A DNA stretch of 64,000 nt from Branchiostoma lanceolatum (Eukaryota; Chordata; Leptocardii; Amphioxiformes; Branchiostomatidae): NCBI RefSeq assembly GCF_035083965.1, contig NC_089727.1, positions 9,615,501-9,679,500 on the forward strand. The letters run 5' to 3'. Position numbers and translations under genes: made by a program. How positions within the stretch are numbered: the stretch's first letter is position 1; the number at the start of each line of letters is the position of its first letter. Shown here piece by piece: positions 11,225 through 21,563 of this stretch. The notes under the pieces are model-generated. The model ran no database searches. It was not told the origin of the DNA and worked only from the letters and a program-made list of their open reading frames with translations.

Positions 11225-12518
11225 TCATATATATACATACTTATAGTACATTACGGGGAGACTTTCTTTGCCTCTAACTTGCTGTATTTGTTGTAGCCCA
11301 CCCAAAGACCCGAGCTTTTATCACTCACGCTGGGTCGAACGGAATGTACGAGGCCCTTTACCACGGTGTGCCCATGGTCTGTCTGCCGCTGTTCGGGGAT
11401 CAGCCGGCCAACGCCGCCCGGGTGGTGGCCAGGGGACTGGGGGTGAGGTTGGACTTCAGCACGGTCACCGCCGAACAGTTGTACCAGGCCATTCTTCATG
11501 TTGTCACCAACAGCAGGTACTGTTGATGTTACATGGATGTGCAGGATTTGTGCAGAATTCATACGAATTTTACGGAATACATACGAATTTTACGGAATAC
11601 ATACGATCCATTACTAGAAGCATACGATCCTTACGGAAAATATACGATCCATTACGCAGAAACATACGATCCTTACGGAACACATACGATCCATTACGCG
11701 GAATGCATACGATCGTTACTAATTTGGAGAAATGTGCCTGGATCACGTGACACCGGCGGCAAATTCAATTTGGCGGACTCGGGATAACCAGTTCTTCGTA
11801 CGATATCTTGGCTTTTAAGAGCTTAATAATGGCGTATCCCATCCGGCTAAACTCTAAAGCTGCTCTAAATTAAGACTGATGTAGGCTTAGACCAACTAGG
11901 AGGACCACACAAAACTAGATTCGGATATTCGGTGCTGGCGCGATGGCCAGCAAATTAGTAAGGATCGTATGTATTCCACGTAATGGATCATATGTATTCC
12001 GTAAAATTCGTATGTATTCCGTAAAATTCGTATGAATTCTTTGGCACCCCTGAAACTAAACACACGCATACATATCTTGTATACATTGTGTACGGATATA
12101 CTTATTGGCAACAGCAACATTATCCTTACACTTTTTGAAGTATGTTTTTATATATGTGAGGCGTTCTATATGTGAGGTGAACGCAGGCAAATATTCTTTA
12201 TAGCCCTTTTCTACGTTTTATACCCTACTTCACAGCTACCTGGAGACCGCAACCCGCCTTTCCCGCCTGCACCGTGACCAGCCCCAGTCACCCATGGAGC
12301 GGGCCGTCTGGTGGATAGAATACGTCATCAAACATGGCCGACTGCCCCATCTCCGCGCACGCGCCGTGGAGCTGCCGTGGTACCAGTACTACCTGCTGGA
12401 CGTGGCTGTGTTCCTGTTTGGCGTCTGTTCAGCTGTCCTGGGTACCTTGTGGTACAGCTGTTCGTTCTTCTGTAGGAAGATTTGCTGTAAAAGTGGCGGC
12501 AAGCTGAAGTCTCAGTAA
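9859..12518 (+). CDS. UDP-glucuronosyltransferase (UGT family 1/2-like)
   Basis: Exons 9859-10728, 10857-11076, 11297-11516 and 12236-12518 join in phase to 530 codons, the usual UGT length. Family enzymes transfer a sugar from a UDP-sugar to small lipophilic molecules (steroids, bile pigments, xenobiotics) in the ER lumen. An N-terminal hydrophobic signal (FTILLVFLGFL) is followed by the conserved catalytic-type His at residue 41 (YDSHWMALSK). The C-terminal half has the UDP-sugar-binding signature FITHAGSNGMYEALYHGVPM with PLFGDQPANAARV. A C-terminal membrane helix (LLDVAVFLFGVCSAVLGTLW) precedes a basic, Cys-rich tail. The ATG at 9859 starts the signal peptide; the frame also opens upstream without an ATG. 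A polyadenylation signal AATAAA lies at 12712-12717. Its leader is shared with the UNC93A-like genes. Substrate cannot be told. Confidence 0.93.
11174..11223 (+). repeat. (GA)n microsatellite
   Basis: About 50 bp of GA dinucleotides in the second UGT intron. Confidence 0.97.
11552..12041. mobile_element. Foldback element with internally repeated arms
   Basis: Inside UGT intron 3. The left arm begins GAATTCATACGAATTTTACG and continues as repeats of ATACGATCC(A)TTACG to about 11730. The right arm at about 11947-12041 is its reverse complement, ending TACGAATTC. The arms themselves are short tandem repeats, with more units on the left (about 180 bp) than on the right (about 95 bp). The central 215 bp is unique. 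This fits a foldback-type DNA element. No open frame of interest. Confidence 0.85.
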
Positions 12519-12844
12519 ACACCTAGATACACCTGGAATTATGCAAATAATGTATGCTAGGTGATAAAGGTAAAGCAGTCATCCTCAATTGAGGTGACGC
12601 ATGATGCTTTTTAAGTAGTGGTAGTGCAATGCTTTGCTACGGCTCGCGTTTTTGGTAGGTGATAAGATGACCTATTAACATTGAGATTATCCTTTTTCTG
12701 TATACACGGTAAATAAAGATGTAGTGTGATGCTCTTGCCCATTAAGTTCCAAATGTACTAGGCTAAGTAACGTAGGCGCTAGTACTAGAGTACAATGGAA
12801 ATCGTTAGGATCTAGGAGTGTAAACAATCTAATAGTTTACTAGG

Positions 12845-12900
12845 GCAGCACTGACTTGATTTTGTGGATGACAGCCTCTGGACACCCCAAAGTTGAGGTG
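12845..12900. repeat. Fragment of the GTGGATGACATCC-type repeat end
   Basis: The stretch with TTGATTTTGTGGATGACAGC followed by CTCTGGACACCCC resembles the left end of the element at 24321-24509 and a fragment at 8577-8627 (TTTGTAGATGACATCCTTTG). It is probably a solitary end of the same dispersed family, downstream of UGT. Confidence 0.5.
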
Positions 12901-13156
12901 AAGGAACGTTAAAAGATGTAATTGATGATGAAGTATGTAATAAAGATATCATTGAACACACAGAACAGCTTATCACATGATAAGCAATATATCCTGGTGA
13001 GAAACAATCATTGGGAGGAAAGTTGTAGGTATGATTTATGTCCTTGCTGTATAATTTTGTGGTCTTGTGTTCAGATGTTTATGATACATATAAAATGTAT
13101 TGATACACACACACACACATATGTAACAAAACGCTACCAGTTATCGTGCGATACCG

Positions 13157-14224
<1,068 letters not shown>

Positions 14225-14227
14225 TAA

Positions 14228-14367
14228 TCTCCAAGAAGATCTATAAACGGTTGCAAAGACCGTATCCAACTAGCAAAAGGAGTTTTTATTGCAACCCGAG
14301 TTGCAATAAAAATTCCCTTTGTCAGTTGGATACGGTCCTTGCAACCGTTTATAGATTTTCTTGGAGA
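14228..14367. mobile_element. Hairpin MITE, TCTCCAAG family (copy 1)
   Basis: A nearly perfect palindrome of about 140 bp. Left arm TCTCCAAGAAGATCTATAAA then GCAAAGACCGTATCCAAC; the right arm is the reverse complement, ending GGAGA. The outer bases TAA/TTA may be a target duplication. The same ends occur at 17102-17304, 31626-31754 and 59769-60584. Confidence 0.88.
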
Positions 14368-14571
14368 TTAGGCCGCCAGACTTTCCTTGGCGCCTGTCAT
14401 TTTAATTTTACAAGTGTTAATTCCCTCTTTGTTCTTGTGGCTTTGTCGTTTTTTCGTGAATTCTTTTGCCTTTTTTTAAATAACAACTTTTGCCGAGTCG
14501 GCACGGCACCGAGTCCGTAGTTGGCACCGTATAATTTTCGGTCGCACCTATTGTCTTCGCCATGCAGCATC

Positions 14572-14768
14572 CAATTCGCCGACACATCCGGACTGACACC
14601 GACCGACACGTCAACAAGTACGCGGGCACCAGCCGGAGCCCCATCCTCGCCGCAGCGGTCGCTGTCATCGCCCTGTCGGGGTACATGTTACGGTGGCAGC
14701 AGGAGGAGAAGGCCGTCGTCAGAATTTACCTGGTGGCTGCGGGATGGGGCGCGACACTGCCCGTCTGA
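14572..14768 (+). pseudogene. Decayed UNC93A-like exon 2 fragment
   Basis: The frame from 14562 reads KYAGTSRSPILAAAVAV, then YMLRWQQEEKAVVRIYLVAA and GWG. It matches the exon 2 region of the two UNC93A-like genes (KYTGTRSLILAAVAANAILL, YMLLWQPDGDSLASILSVSG, GWG), also at DNA level. It has no matching exon 1 or 3 nearby and ends in TGA where the intact genes continue. It lies just upstream of promoter copy B. I read it as the remnant of an older tandem copy. Confidence 0.75.
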
Positions 14769-14885
14769 CAGACTCAACTGGACGGTAACGTCCATTCAAC
14801 CTTTATCCGGCAGCCTTTATATACTATTTAATACTAGTATAATCCGCCACAATTCAGAACTCATCCGCATGGCGGCGCGAAGCTA

Positions 14886-15090
14886 ACAAGTAACATTCTT
14901 AAACTTCGTTTGACCCTGACATGTATAAATGATTAAACCAGGCTGTCGCGACTAGCTTCGAACTTTGTACCGACCCGCGCAAGAGGCAGTGAGTATAAAA
15001 ACAGACGTCACAGTGCATAGAAAGCAACGTGTACACCTCATAAGGAGGAGTATCACTTCCGCCGGCAACATTACGTCACTACTAATGAAA
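14886..15090 (+). promoter_or_regulatory. Promoter/5' leader copy B, in front of UNC93A-like 1
   Basis: Homologous to 9560-9775 and 18610-18830. Landmarks: GTAACATTCTTAAACTTCG, GGCTGTCGCGACT, TGTACCGACCCGC, ACGTCACAGTG, CAACGTGTACACCT and ACGTCACTACTAATGAAAGG. It ends about 22 bp before the ATG at 15112. The region left of 14886, shared by copies A and C, is missing here. Confidence 0.75.
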
Positions 15091-15111
15091 GGTCAAGTGC
15101 AAGGTGAAACC

Positions 15112-17632
15112 ATGGAGCAGACTTCCTGCGGCAAAAGTTCGGCATCTGAAGAAGAGTTCAAACAAAGTTCACAGCCGACATCTACCAAGCGGATCTGGAA
15201 AAACCTTCTCGTGTTAGCCTCGGTTTTCCTTGTGAACTTCACGTCGTTTCGGGCCATACAGAATCTTCAGAGCACGCTGAACAGCGAGGCTGGGCTGGGC
15301 GTCGTGTCGCTGAGCTGTGTTTACGCCAGTATGGTGCTGTCGTGCCTGTACGCACCACTTTTCATCCACAAGGTCGGATCGTGCAAATGGACTGTTGTCG
15401 TCTGTCTGTTCGGACATGTTTTGTACACAGGCTCCAATTTCTACCCGTCCTGGTTTACTCTCATACCGTCTTCAATCTTGCTGGGGTCTATTTCGGGTCC
15501 GCTTTGGACGGCTCAAATCACGTATTTGACAAGTTCCGCTCAGGAATATGCCAAAGTAGCACAACATGGTAGCCCAGAGGGAGACATTTCCAAGTTCAAC
15601 GGCGTGTTTTATTTCATCTTCGAATTGGCGGGACTCAGCGGCAATCTTATTTCTTCCCTAGTCCTTTCTAAGGGAAGACAGGACATCGGGAAGGGGGAGT
15701 TCTGCGGTGCGATGGATTGTGGGACTGAAACCAACTGGACTTCTAATCATTACGTCACCAACTCGAGCACGTCTTCCGTCATAAGTAACAACTCAACCGG
15801 ACTTCCAGACGACAAGCAACAGGTGATAGTGTACACACTTTTCGGGGTCTTCCTTGCGTGCAACATCTTAGCAGCGTTGATTGCATGGCTGTGTCTCGAC
15901 AAGGATGTCAAAAACTTGGAGAAGACGTCTGCTGAGTCAATCCAGGTGTCCCAACTTCTACTGCGCACAGTCCGAGTGTTTAAGGACATTGACTATGTGC
16001 TCCTGATGCCGTTGCTGGTGATCGTTGGGATGTCCGAGGCCATCGTGGCTGGAGACATCACAAAGGTGAGGAGTGCTTTGTATATAGAGCATTTTACGGG
16101 CCCTTTGCATGCTGGGAAAATGGAGAACCCTGGGTAGTTAGTAGAGGACGTCACCCGGCCCATAATTCCGTGTTTCGTAAAAAGGTCTGTGCAGCATAGA
16201 AAAACAATGGGTGAATGGTGATTGGCCAATCACGCCGGTTACGTGATCTTTGTAATGAAGAGAGTCACTCCCCTGAAGAAGAACATATTAGATATAGAAT
16301 GTAGACTTTATCCTTCGTCCACTTTCAAGTCACGTGTTCATGAGGTGGTTCAGTGGTGCTGAAGAAGGCCTTAGGGGTACCGGTGACCGAAATCCGTAAC
16401 CTCGCTGTGTTTTTGTGTTGGATCATGATTGAAATTGTACTCATGAAGCAACAGAAAGGAGATTTACACTGCACTCTACTGATATCTATCTATCTACTGA
16501 CTCTGTAACGTTACTACGTTATTGTTTCAGTCGTACGTCAGCTGTGTCCTGGGTGTGCAGATGGTCGGGTACGCCATGCTGTCCTTCAGCCTCACCAGCA
16601 GTGTCTGCTCCCCAGTGTTCGGACATCTGACTAAGTACATGGGCACCAGGACCCTCATCCTCGCCGCCGTGGCTGCCAACACTGTTCTCCTCATTTACAT
16701 GTTGCTATGGCAACCGGATGAGGACTCTCTTGCAAGGATCCTTTCTGTGTCTGGAGGATGGGGCGTGGTCAGGGCGGTTTGGCACACACAGCTGTACGGT
16801 ACGTATTTCTTAGCTCTCATATCGGACTCCGAGAGGTACTCTATCTACTCGTATTTCTGCTTTTGCCAGGATACACACAATCGCACACACACACAAGGGT
16901 ACACACAAGCGAACGGAGCACGCACACACAGACAACGTAAACTGTACACACACACACGCGCAAACACACACATAGAGACGTACACGCAAACGTATGTACA
17001 TACCTATATGTATATGTATACATCGTACTTGTCATGGTCATCCCTGGTCTATTCCTTATCTCCACTGACTTATCAGTACATTAAAATGTGGTTAACTTTA
17101 ATCTCCAAGCAGATGTAGGGTCCGGCTTCTTTTACGCGTATGTCTGCGTCATTTTCCACACCTTTCTATTGGTCCGCGTTTCTAGCTCGTCGACTCCTCC
17201 TACATCTGCCGGTAAACTCTCTAGGCGAGGCGACGGCCGCGGGCTAGGATGACGTAGACAATACAGGCAGTAAAAACGAGCCAGAACCTACATCTGCTTG
17301 GAGATTGATTTTACTTGTTTCAACTTCCAGCTGTTCTCGGCGCCACGTTTCCTAGCAACCAAGAGGCCGTCTTTGCCAACACCAAGATGACGCAAGGTCT
17401 CGGCAACATGCTAGTGTTTTCCTACAGCTCGGCTCTGTGCATGGACGTCAAACTTTACATCTACATGGCTATATTAGCGCTAGGAACGGTGGGGTACGGA
17501 GCGCTGGAATGGAAAACTCGCAACAAGAACAACACAGAAGCCGATACGTTAGACAGCACGGTAGATCGGGGGAAAGGTCGTGATGCTGCGCCGGAAACAT
17601 GTGACCTCATGGAAAGGGAAACGTCGCTATAA
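15112..17632 (+). CDS. UNC93A-like multipass membrane protein, tandem copy 1
   Basis: Exons 15112-16065, 16531-16798 and 17331-17632 join in phase to 507 aa (human UNC93A 457). The family is an MFS-like multipass protein of the plasma or endosomal membrane with poorly known transport function. Visible family marks: LQSTLNSEAGLGVVSLS, then paired helices, YPSWFTLIPSSILLGSISGP with LWTAQITYLT, and a loop with N-glycosylation sites (NWTS, NSS, NNST). The start MEQ was chosen because it is the only start shared with copy 2; an upstream ATG at 15085 is in frame here but not in copy 2. AATAAA at 17712-17717. The second intron carries a MITE. It lies 3 kb from a sister copy and shares its promoter block with UGT. 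Confidence 0.92.
17102..17304. mobile_element. MITE, TCTCCAAGCAGA family (copy 2), in intron 2 of UNC93A-like 1
   Basis: Left end TCTCCAAGCAGATGTAGG, right end CCTACATCTGCTTGGAGA, about 203 bp. The inner arms (GGTCCGGCTTCTTTTACG against AAAAACGAGCCAGAACC) are imperfect inverted copies. A second piece, GTAAACTCTCTAGGCGAGGC, lies in the middle. The right half survives in the same intron of the sister gene, so the insertion predates the duplication. Confidence 0.88.
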
Positions 17633-18056
17633 ACACTGATTTTAGTGTGGAATTCGGAAGTGCGGATTTTTTATACTCATCTATGACTTATATTAATCCA
17701 TTACGTATGACAATAAAGATGTGTTATTATCTCAACAGTAATGATGGAAAAACTGAAACATGACTGGTGGGTACGCCTAGAAAGCTACTCATGCAGACTT
17801 GCTATCATACATCAAAATAAACATTGGTTATTGTATATTTAACAATATAACTGTACAACCATTTGGCTCGCCCCTGAGGCGTCGCCAAAAATACATGGTA
17901 ACACTGGCCTCTCTCGACGGTACAATGAAAAGTCTTGGCCCATGCACTAGGGATTAGATCCGTGCATTTGCTGTTTGGACCAATAGTGTACTTCCAATAA
18001 AGCATCACTTGTAGCGTGTTTGTTGAGTGCTTCTTTCATGTACCGTGATCTTTAGC

Positions 18057-18240
18057 AAGGCGTCTTGGCAGCGGGACTTGTTGGATACGGAGTCTTACAG
18101 TGGACAACTCACATGGAGGCACAAGACGGTCATAAGAGCCTGGAACAATTAGGAGACCATGATAGAAACAGCCAGACATTGCTAGACGTGGATGTACGTA
18201 CTTGTCGAAAGAGAGACATTTTTATAGTCGACATACCGTG
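18057..18240 (+). pseudogene. Orphan UNC93A-like C-terminal exon (relic or alternative last exon)
   Basis: After TGATCTTTAG the frame reads GVLAAGLVGYGVLQWTTHME, then AQDGHKSLEQLGDHDRNSQT and LLDVD, and runs to TGA at 18238-18240. It resembles the last helix and tail of the UNC93A-like genes (LAVGTVGYGALEWKTR). It lies 425 bp after the stop of copy 1. The flanking 5' DNA (TGTAGCGTGTTT, TTGAGTGC, CGTGATCTTTAG) is also found after copy 2 at 21475-21525, where the exon itself is missing. It may be the end of a lost copy or an alternative terminal exon. Confidence 0.6.
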
Positions 18241-18394
18241 AGGGGTGTTTAAATACAAGTTAAGTTACAAAAGTACATTGTATACGCAAGATTACTAGAC
18301 TGGTTTGAAGTTCAGAATGATGAAGTTGGTTCAATTATTCTTGTGACCCAAACTAACAGTAGTCCCTGGAATAGTACCTTTTCGTTTCTGATCC

Positions 18395-18840
18395 AAAGAT
18401 GCATTGATTAGATGTTCACAGTACACATGATTCATATTGCTAACACTATTGAAAACTGACAAACGGCAATTTGTTCAAAAATATCATTTTAACACAGAGG
18501 CTTAATTGTGTGACAAATAAATTCTCAATTCCGATTATTTTTTCATCCATCGAACCAGCCTGTGAAGACACAATGGCCAAATTGCGTGCAACACATATCA
18601 ATGCCGGATAGCGGCGCAATGGTAACATTTTTCAACTTCGTTTGAGTTTGACCCTGACGTGTATAAATGATTAAACCGGGCTGTCGCGACTTAGGTTCGA
18701 ACTTTGTACCGACCCGCGCCAGAGTACAGTAAGTGTAAAAACAGACGTCACAGTGCCAAGAAAACAACGTGTACACCTGAGAAGGAGGAGGAGCACTTCT
18801 GTCGGCAACATTACGTCACTACTAATGAAAGGTTAAGCTC
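18395..18840 (+). promoter_or_regulatory. Promoter/5' leader copy C, in front of UNC93A-like 2
   Basis: Aligns with copy A over its whole length, including the outer part (GCATTGAT, ACTATTGAAAACTGAC, GGCAATTTGTT, GACAAATAA, TTCATCCAT), and with copy B over the inner part. It ends 12 bp before the ATG at 18852. The ATG in ACTAATGAAAGG is followed at once by TAA, forming a very short upstream frame. Confidence 0.75.
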
Positions 18841-18851
18841 AAGGTGAAACT

Positions 18852-20390
18852 ATGGAGCAGAATTCCTGCGGCAACAGTTCGGCATGTGAAGAAGAGTTCA
18901 CACAAAGTTCACAGCCGACATCTACCAAGAGGATCTGGAAAAACCTCATTGCCTTATCCTTGGTCTTCATGGTAAACTGGACGGCGTTTGAGGCCATACA
19001 GAACCTCCAGAGCACGCTGAACAGCGAGGCTGGGCTGGGCGTCGTGTCGCTGAGCTGTGTTTACGGCAGTATGGTGTTGTCGTGTCTGTACGCACCCCTT
19101 TTAATCCACAAGGTCGGATCGTGCAAATGGACAATTGTCGTCTGTCTGTTCGGACATGTCTTGTACACAGGCTCTAATTTCTACCCGTCCTGGTTCACTC
19201 TCATACCATCTTCGATCTTGCTGGGGTCTATTTCGGGTCCGATTTGGACGGCTCAGATCACGTATTTGACAACCTCTGCTCATCAATATACTAAAGCAGC
19301 ACAACATGGCAGCCCCAAGGGGGACATTTCCAAGTTCAACGGCGTGTTCTACTTCATCTTCGAGATGGCGGGAATCAGCGGCAATCTTATTTCTTCCCTG
19401 GTCCTTTCTAAGGGAAGACAGGACATCGGGAAGGGGGAGTTCTGCGGCGCGATGGATTGTGGACTGGAATCCAACTGGACGTCTGATTATGACGTCACCA
19501 ACTCGAGCACGTCTTCTGTGATGAGTTACAACTCAACCGGGCTTCCCGACGACAAGCAACAGGTGATAGTGTACACACTTTTCGGGGTCTTCCTTGCGTG
19601 TAACATCTTAGCAGCGTTGATTGCATGGCTGTGTCTCGACAAGGATGTTAAAAACGTGGAGAAGGAGTCTGCTGAGTCAATCCAGGTGTCCCAACTCCTA
19701 CTGCGCACAGTCCGAGTGTTTAAGGACATCGACTATGTGCTCCTGATGCCGCTGGTGGTGATCATTGGAATGGCCGAGGCCATCGTGGCGGGAGAGATCA
19801 CCAAGGTGAGAAGTCCGGCTTTGTATATAGAGAAATTTACGGAACCCTTCGCATGCTGAGAAAATGGAGAACCCTGGGTATCAAAACGAGAAGGACGTCA
19901 CCTATAATTCCATGTTTCGTAAAAAGGGGCTACGCAGAAAAATAATGAGTGTTCTTGTGTCGGATCACGGTTGAAATTGTACTCATAGCGCTTAGCGACA
20001 GAAAAGAGCTTTATACTGATATTGACCGTTATTGTTTCAGTCGTACGTCAGCTGTGCCCTGGGTGTGCAGATGGTCGGGTACGCCATGCTGTGCTTCAGC
20101 GTCACCAGCGGTGTGTGCTCCTCACTGTTCGGATACCTGAGTAAGTACACGGGCACCAGGAGCCTCATTCTCGCCGCTGTGGCTGCCAACGCTATTCTCC
20201 TCATCTACATGTTGCTATGGCAACCGGATGGGGACTCTCTTGCCAGTATCCTGTCTGTGTCTGGAGGATGGGGCGTGGTCAGGGCGGTTTGGCACACCCA
20301 GCTGTACGGTACGTATTTCTTAGCTCTCATATCGGACTCCGAGAGGTACTCTATCTACTCGAGCTCGTACTTCTGTTTTAGGCAAGGATA

Positions 20391-20450
<60 letters not shown>

Positions 20451-21038
20451 ACCGTAATCCTAACCCTAACGCTGGCCCCTTACCCTAACCCTAACCCTAA
20501 TTTACTAATCTGTCAGTAAACTCTCTAGGGGACACCTAACCCTAACCCTAATCCTAAGTAATCCTAACCCTAACGCTAACCCTAACCCTAACCCTTACCC
20601 TAACCCTAATTTACTAATATGTCGGTAAACTCTCTAGGGGAGGCGACGAGCTAGAATGATATAGAAATACAAGCAGGAAAATAAGCCGGAACCTACATCT
20701 TGCTTGGATATTGATTTTACTTCTTTTTACTTCCAGCTGTACTCGGCGCCACGTTTCCTAGCAACCAAGAGGCCGTCTTTGCCAACACCAAGATGACGCA
20801 GAGTCTCGGCAACACGCTGGTGTTTGCCTACAGCTCGGCTCTGTGCATGGACGTCAAACTGTACATCTACATGGCTATACTGGCGGTAGGAACGGTGGGG
20901 TACGGAGCGCTGGAATGGAAAACTCGCAACAAGAACAACACAGAAGCCGATACGGTAGACAGAACGGTAGATCGGGGGAAAGGTCGTGATGCTGCGCCGG
21001 AAACATGTGACCTTATGGAAAGGGAAACGTCGCTATGA
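18852..21038 (+). CDS. UNC93A-like multipass membrane protein, tandem copy 2
   Basis: Exons 18852-19805, 20041-20308 and 20737-21038 have exactly the same lengths as in copy 1 (954, 268 and 302 nt) and give 507 aa. The proteins differ at scattered positions, for example LVLASVFLVNFTSFRAIQ in copy 1 and IALSLVFMVNWTAFEAIQ here. Membrane segments and the glycosylated loop are kept, so both copies look functional. AATAAA at 21095-21100. Intron 1 is shorter than in copy 1. Intron 2 has gained a CA run and telomere-like repeats in place of half of the MITE. It is probably expressed from promoter copy C. The family's transported substrate is not established. Confidence 0.92.
20395..20448 (+). repeat. 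(CA)n microsatellite
   Basis: About 25 CA units in intron 2 of UNC93A-like 2, directly joined to the telomere-like repeats. Confidence 0.96.
20449..20610 (+). repeat. Interstitial telomere-like (CCCTAA)n array with variants
   Basis: Runs of CCCTAA (vertebrate-type telomere repeat on the C-rich strand) with variants CCGTAA, CCTTAC and CGCTAA. A non-telomeric piece (TTTACTAATCTGTCAGTAAA, CTCTCTAGGGG) splits the array and occurs again at about 20607-20640. Intact coding exons on both sides show that it is internal, not a chromosome end. Confidence 0.92.
20611..20712. mobile_element. Right-hand remnant of the TCTCCAAGCAGA MITE
   Basis: Matches the right half of 17102-17304: GTAAACTCTCTAGGGGAGGC, GACGAGCTAG, then AGCCGGAACCTACATCTTGC and TTGGATA. 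The left half is missing and telomere-like repeats occupy its place. Confidence 0.8.
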
Positions 21039-21563
21039 ACACTGATTTTAGTGAGGAACTCATCTATGACTTATATTAATCCATTACGTATGACAATAAA
21101 TATGTGTTGTTTATCTCAACAGTAATGGTGGAAAAAATGTTCGGCTGTTACTCCGATGCAACGTTGATCAAAGAGAACAAAAGAGATTCGGCAGTTATAA
21201 TAGGTTTAGATAGCAGGCTAATTACCGTATACACATTACGTTCTGCCGACGTGCTGCAGACTTGCTACCATACATCACAAACTTTGCAGATTCAACTATA
21301 TACAACCATTTGGCTCGCCCCCGGCGTATCGCAAAAAATACATGGTTCTAATAACACTGGTCTCTCTCGCCACACTATGATAAACGGTCTTGGCTCATGC
21401 ATTGAGTGATAAGATCAATACATTTGCTGTTTGGACCAATAGTAGTGCACTTGTAATAAAGCATAACTTGTATGTAGCGTGTTTCTTGAGTGCGTATTTC
21501 ATATGTATCGTGATCTTTAGTAACGTAATTTCGTTATAAAACTAGCCGAAAGATGCTTGGCAA

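Noticed and set aside
11268-11750. Long plus-strand frame over UGT exon 3.
   Set aside because: It is in another frame than the UGT signature and runs through the splice donor into the foldback repeat.
14486-14530. GCCGAGTCGGCACGGCACCG resembles the end of a bacterial tracrRNA.
   Set aside because: Chance GC-rich similarity in an animal genome; there is no repeat-spacer array or Cas gene.
20449-20610. Possible chromosome end.
   Set aside because: Intact exons of the same gene lie on both sides, so the telomere-like repeats are interstitial.
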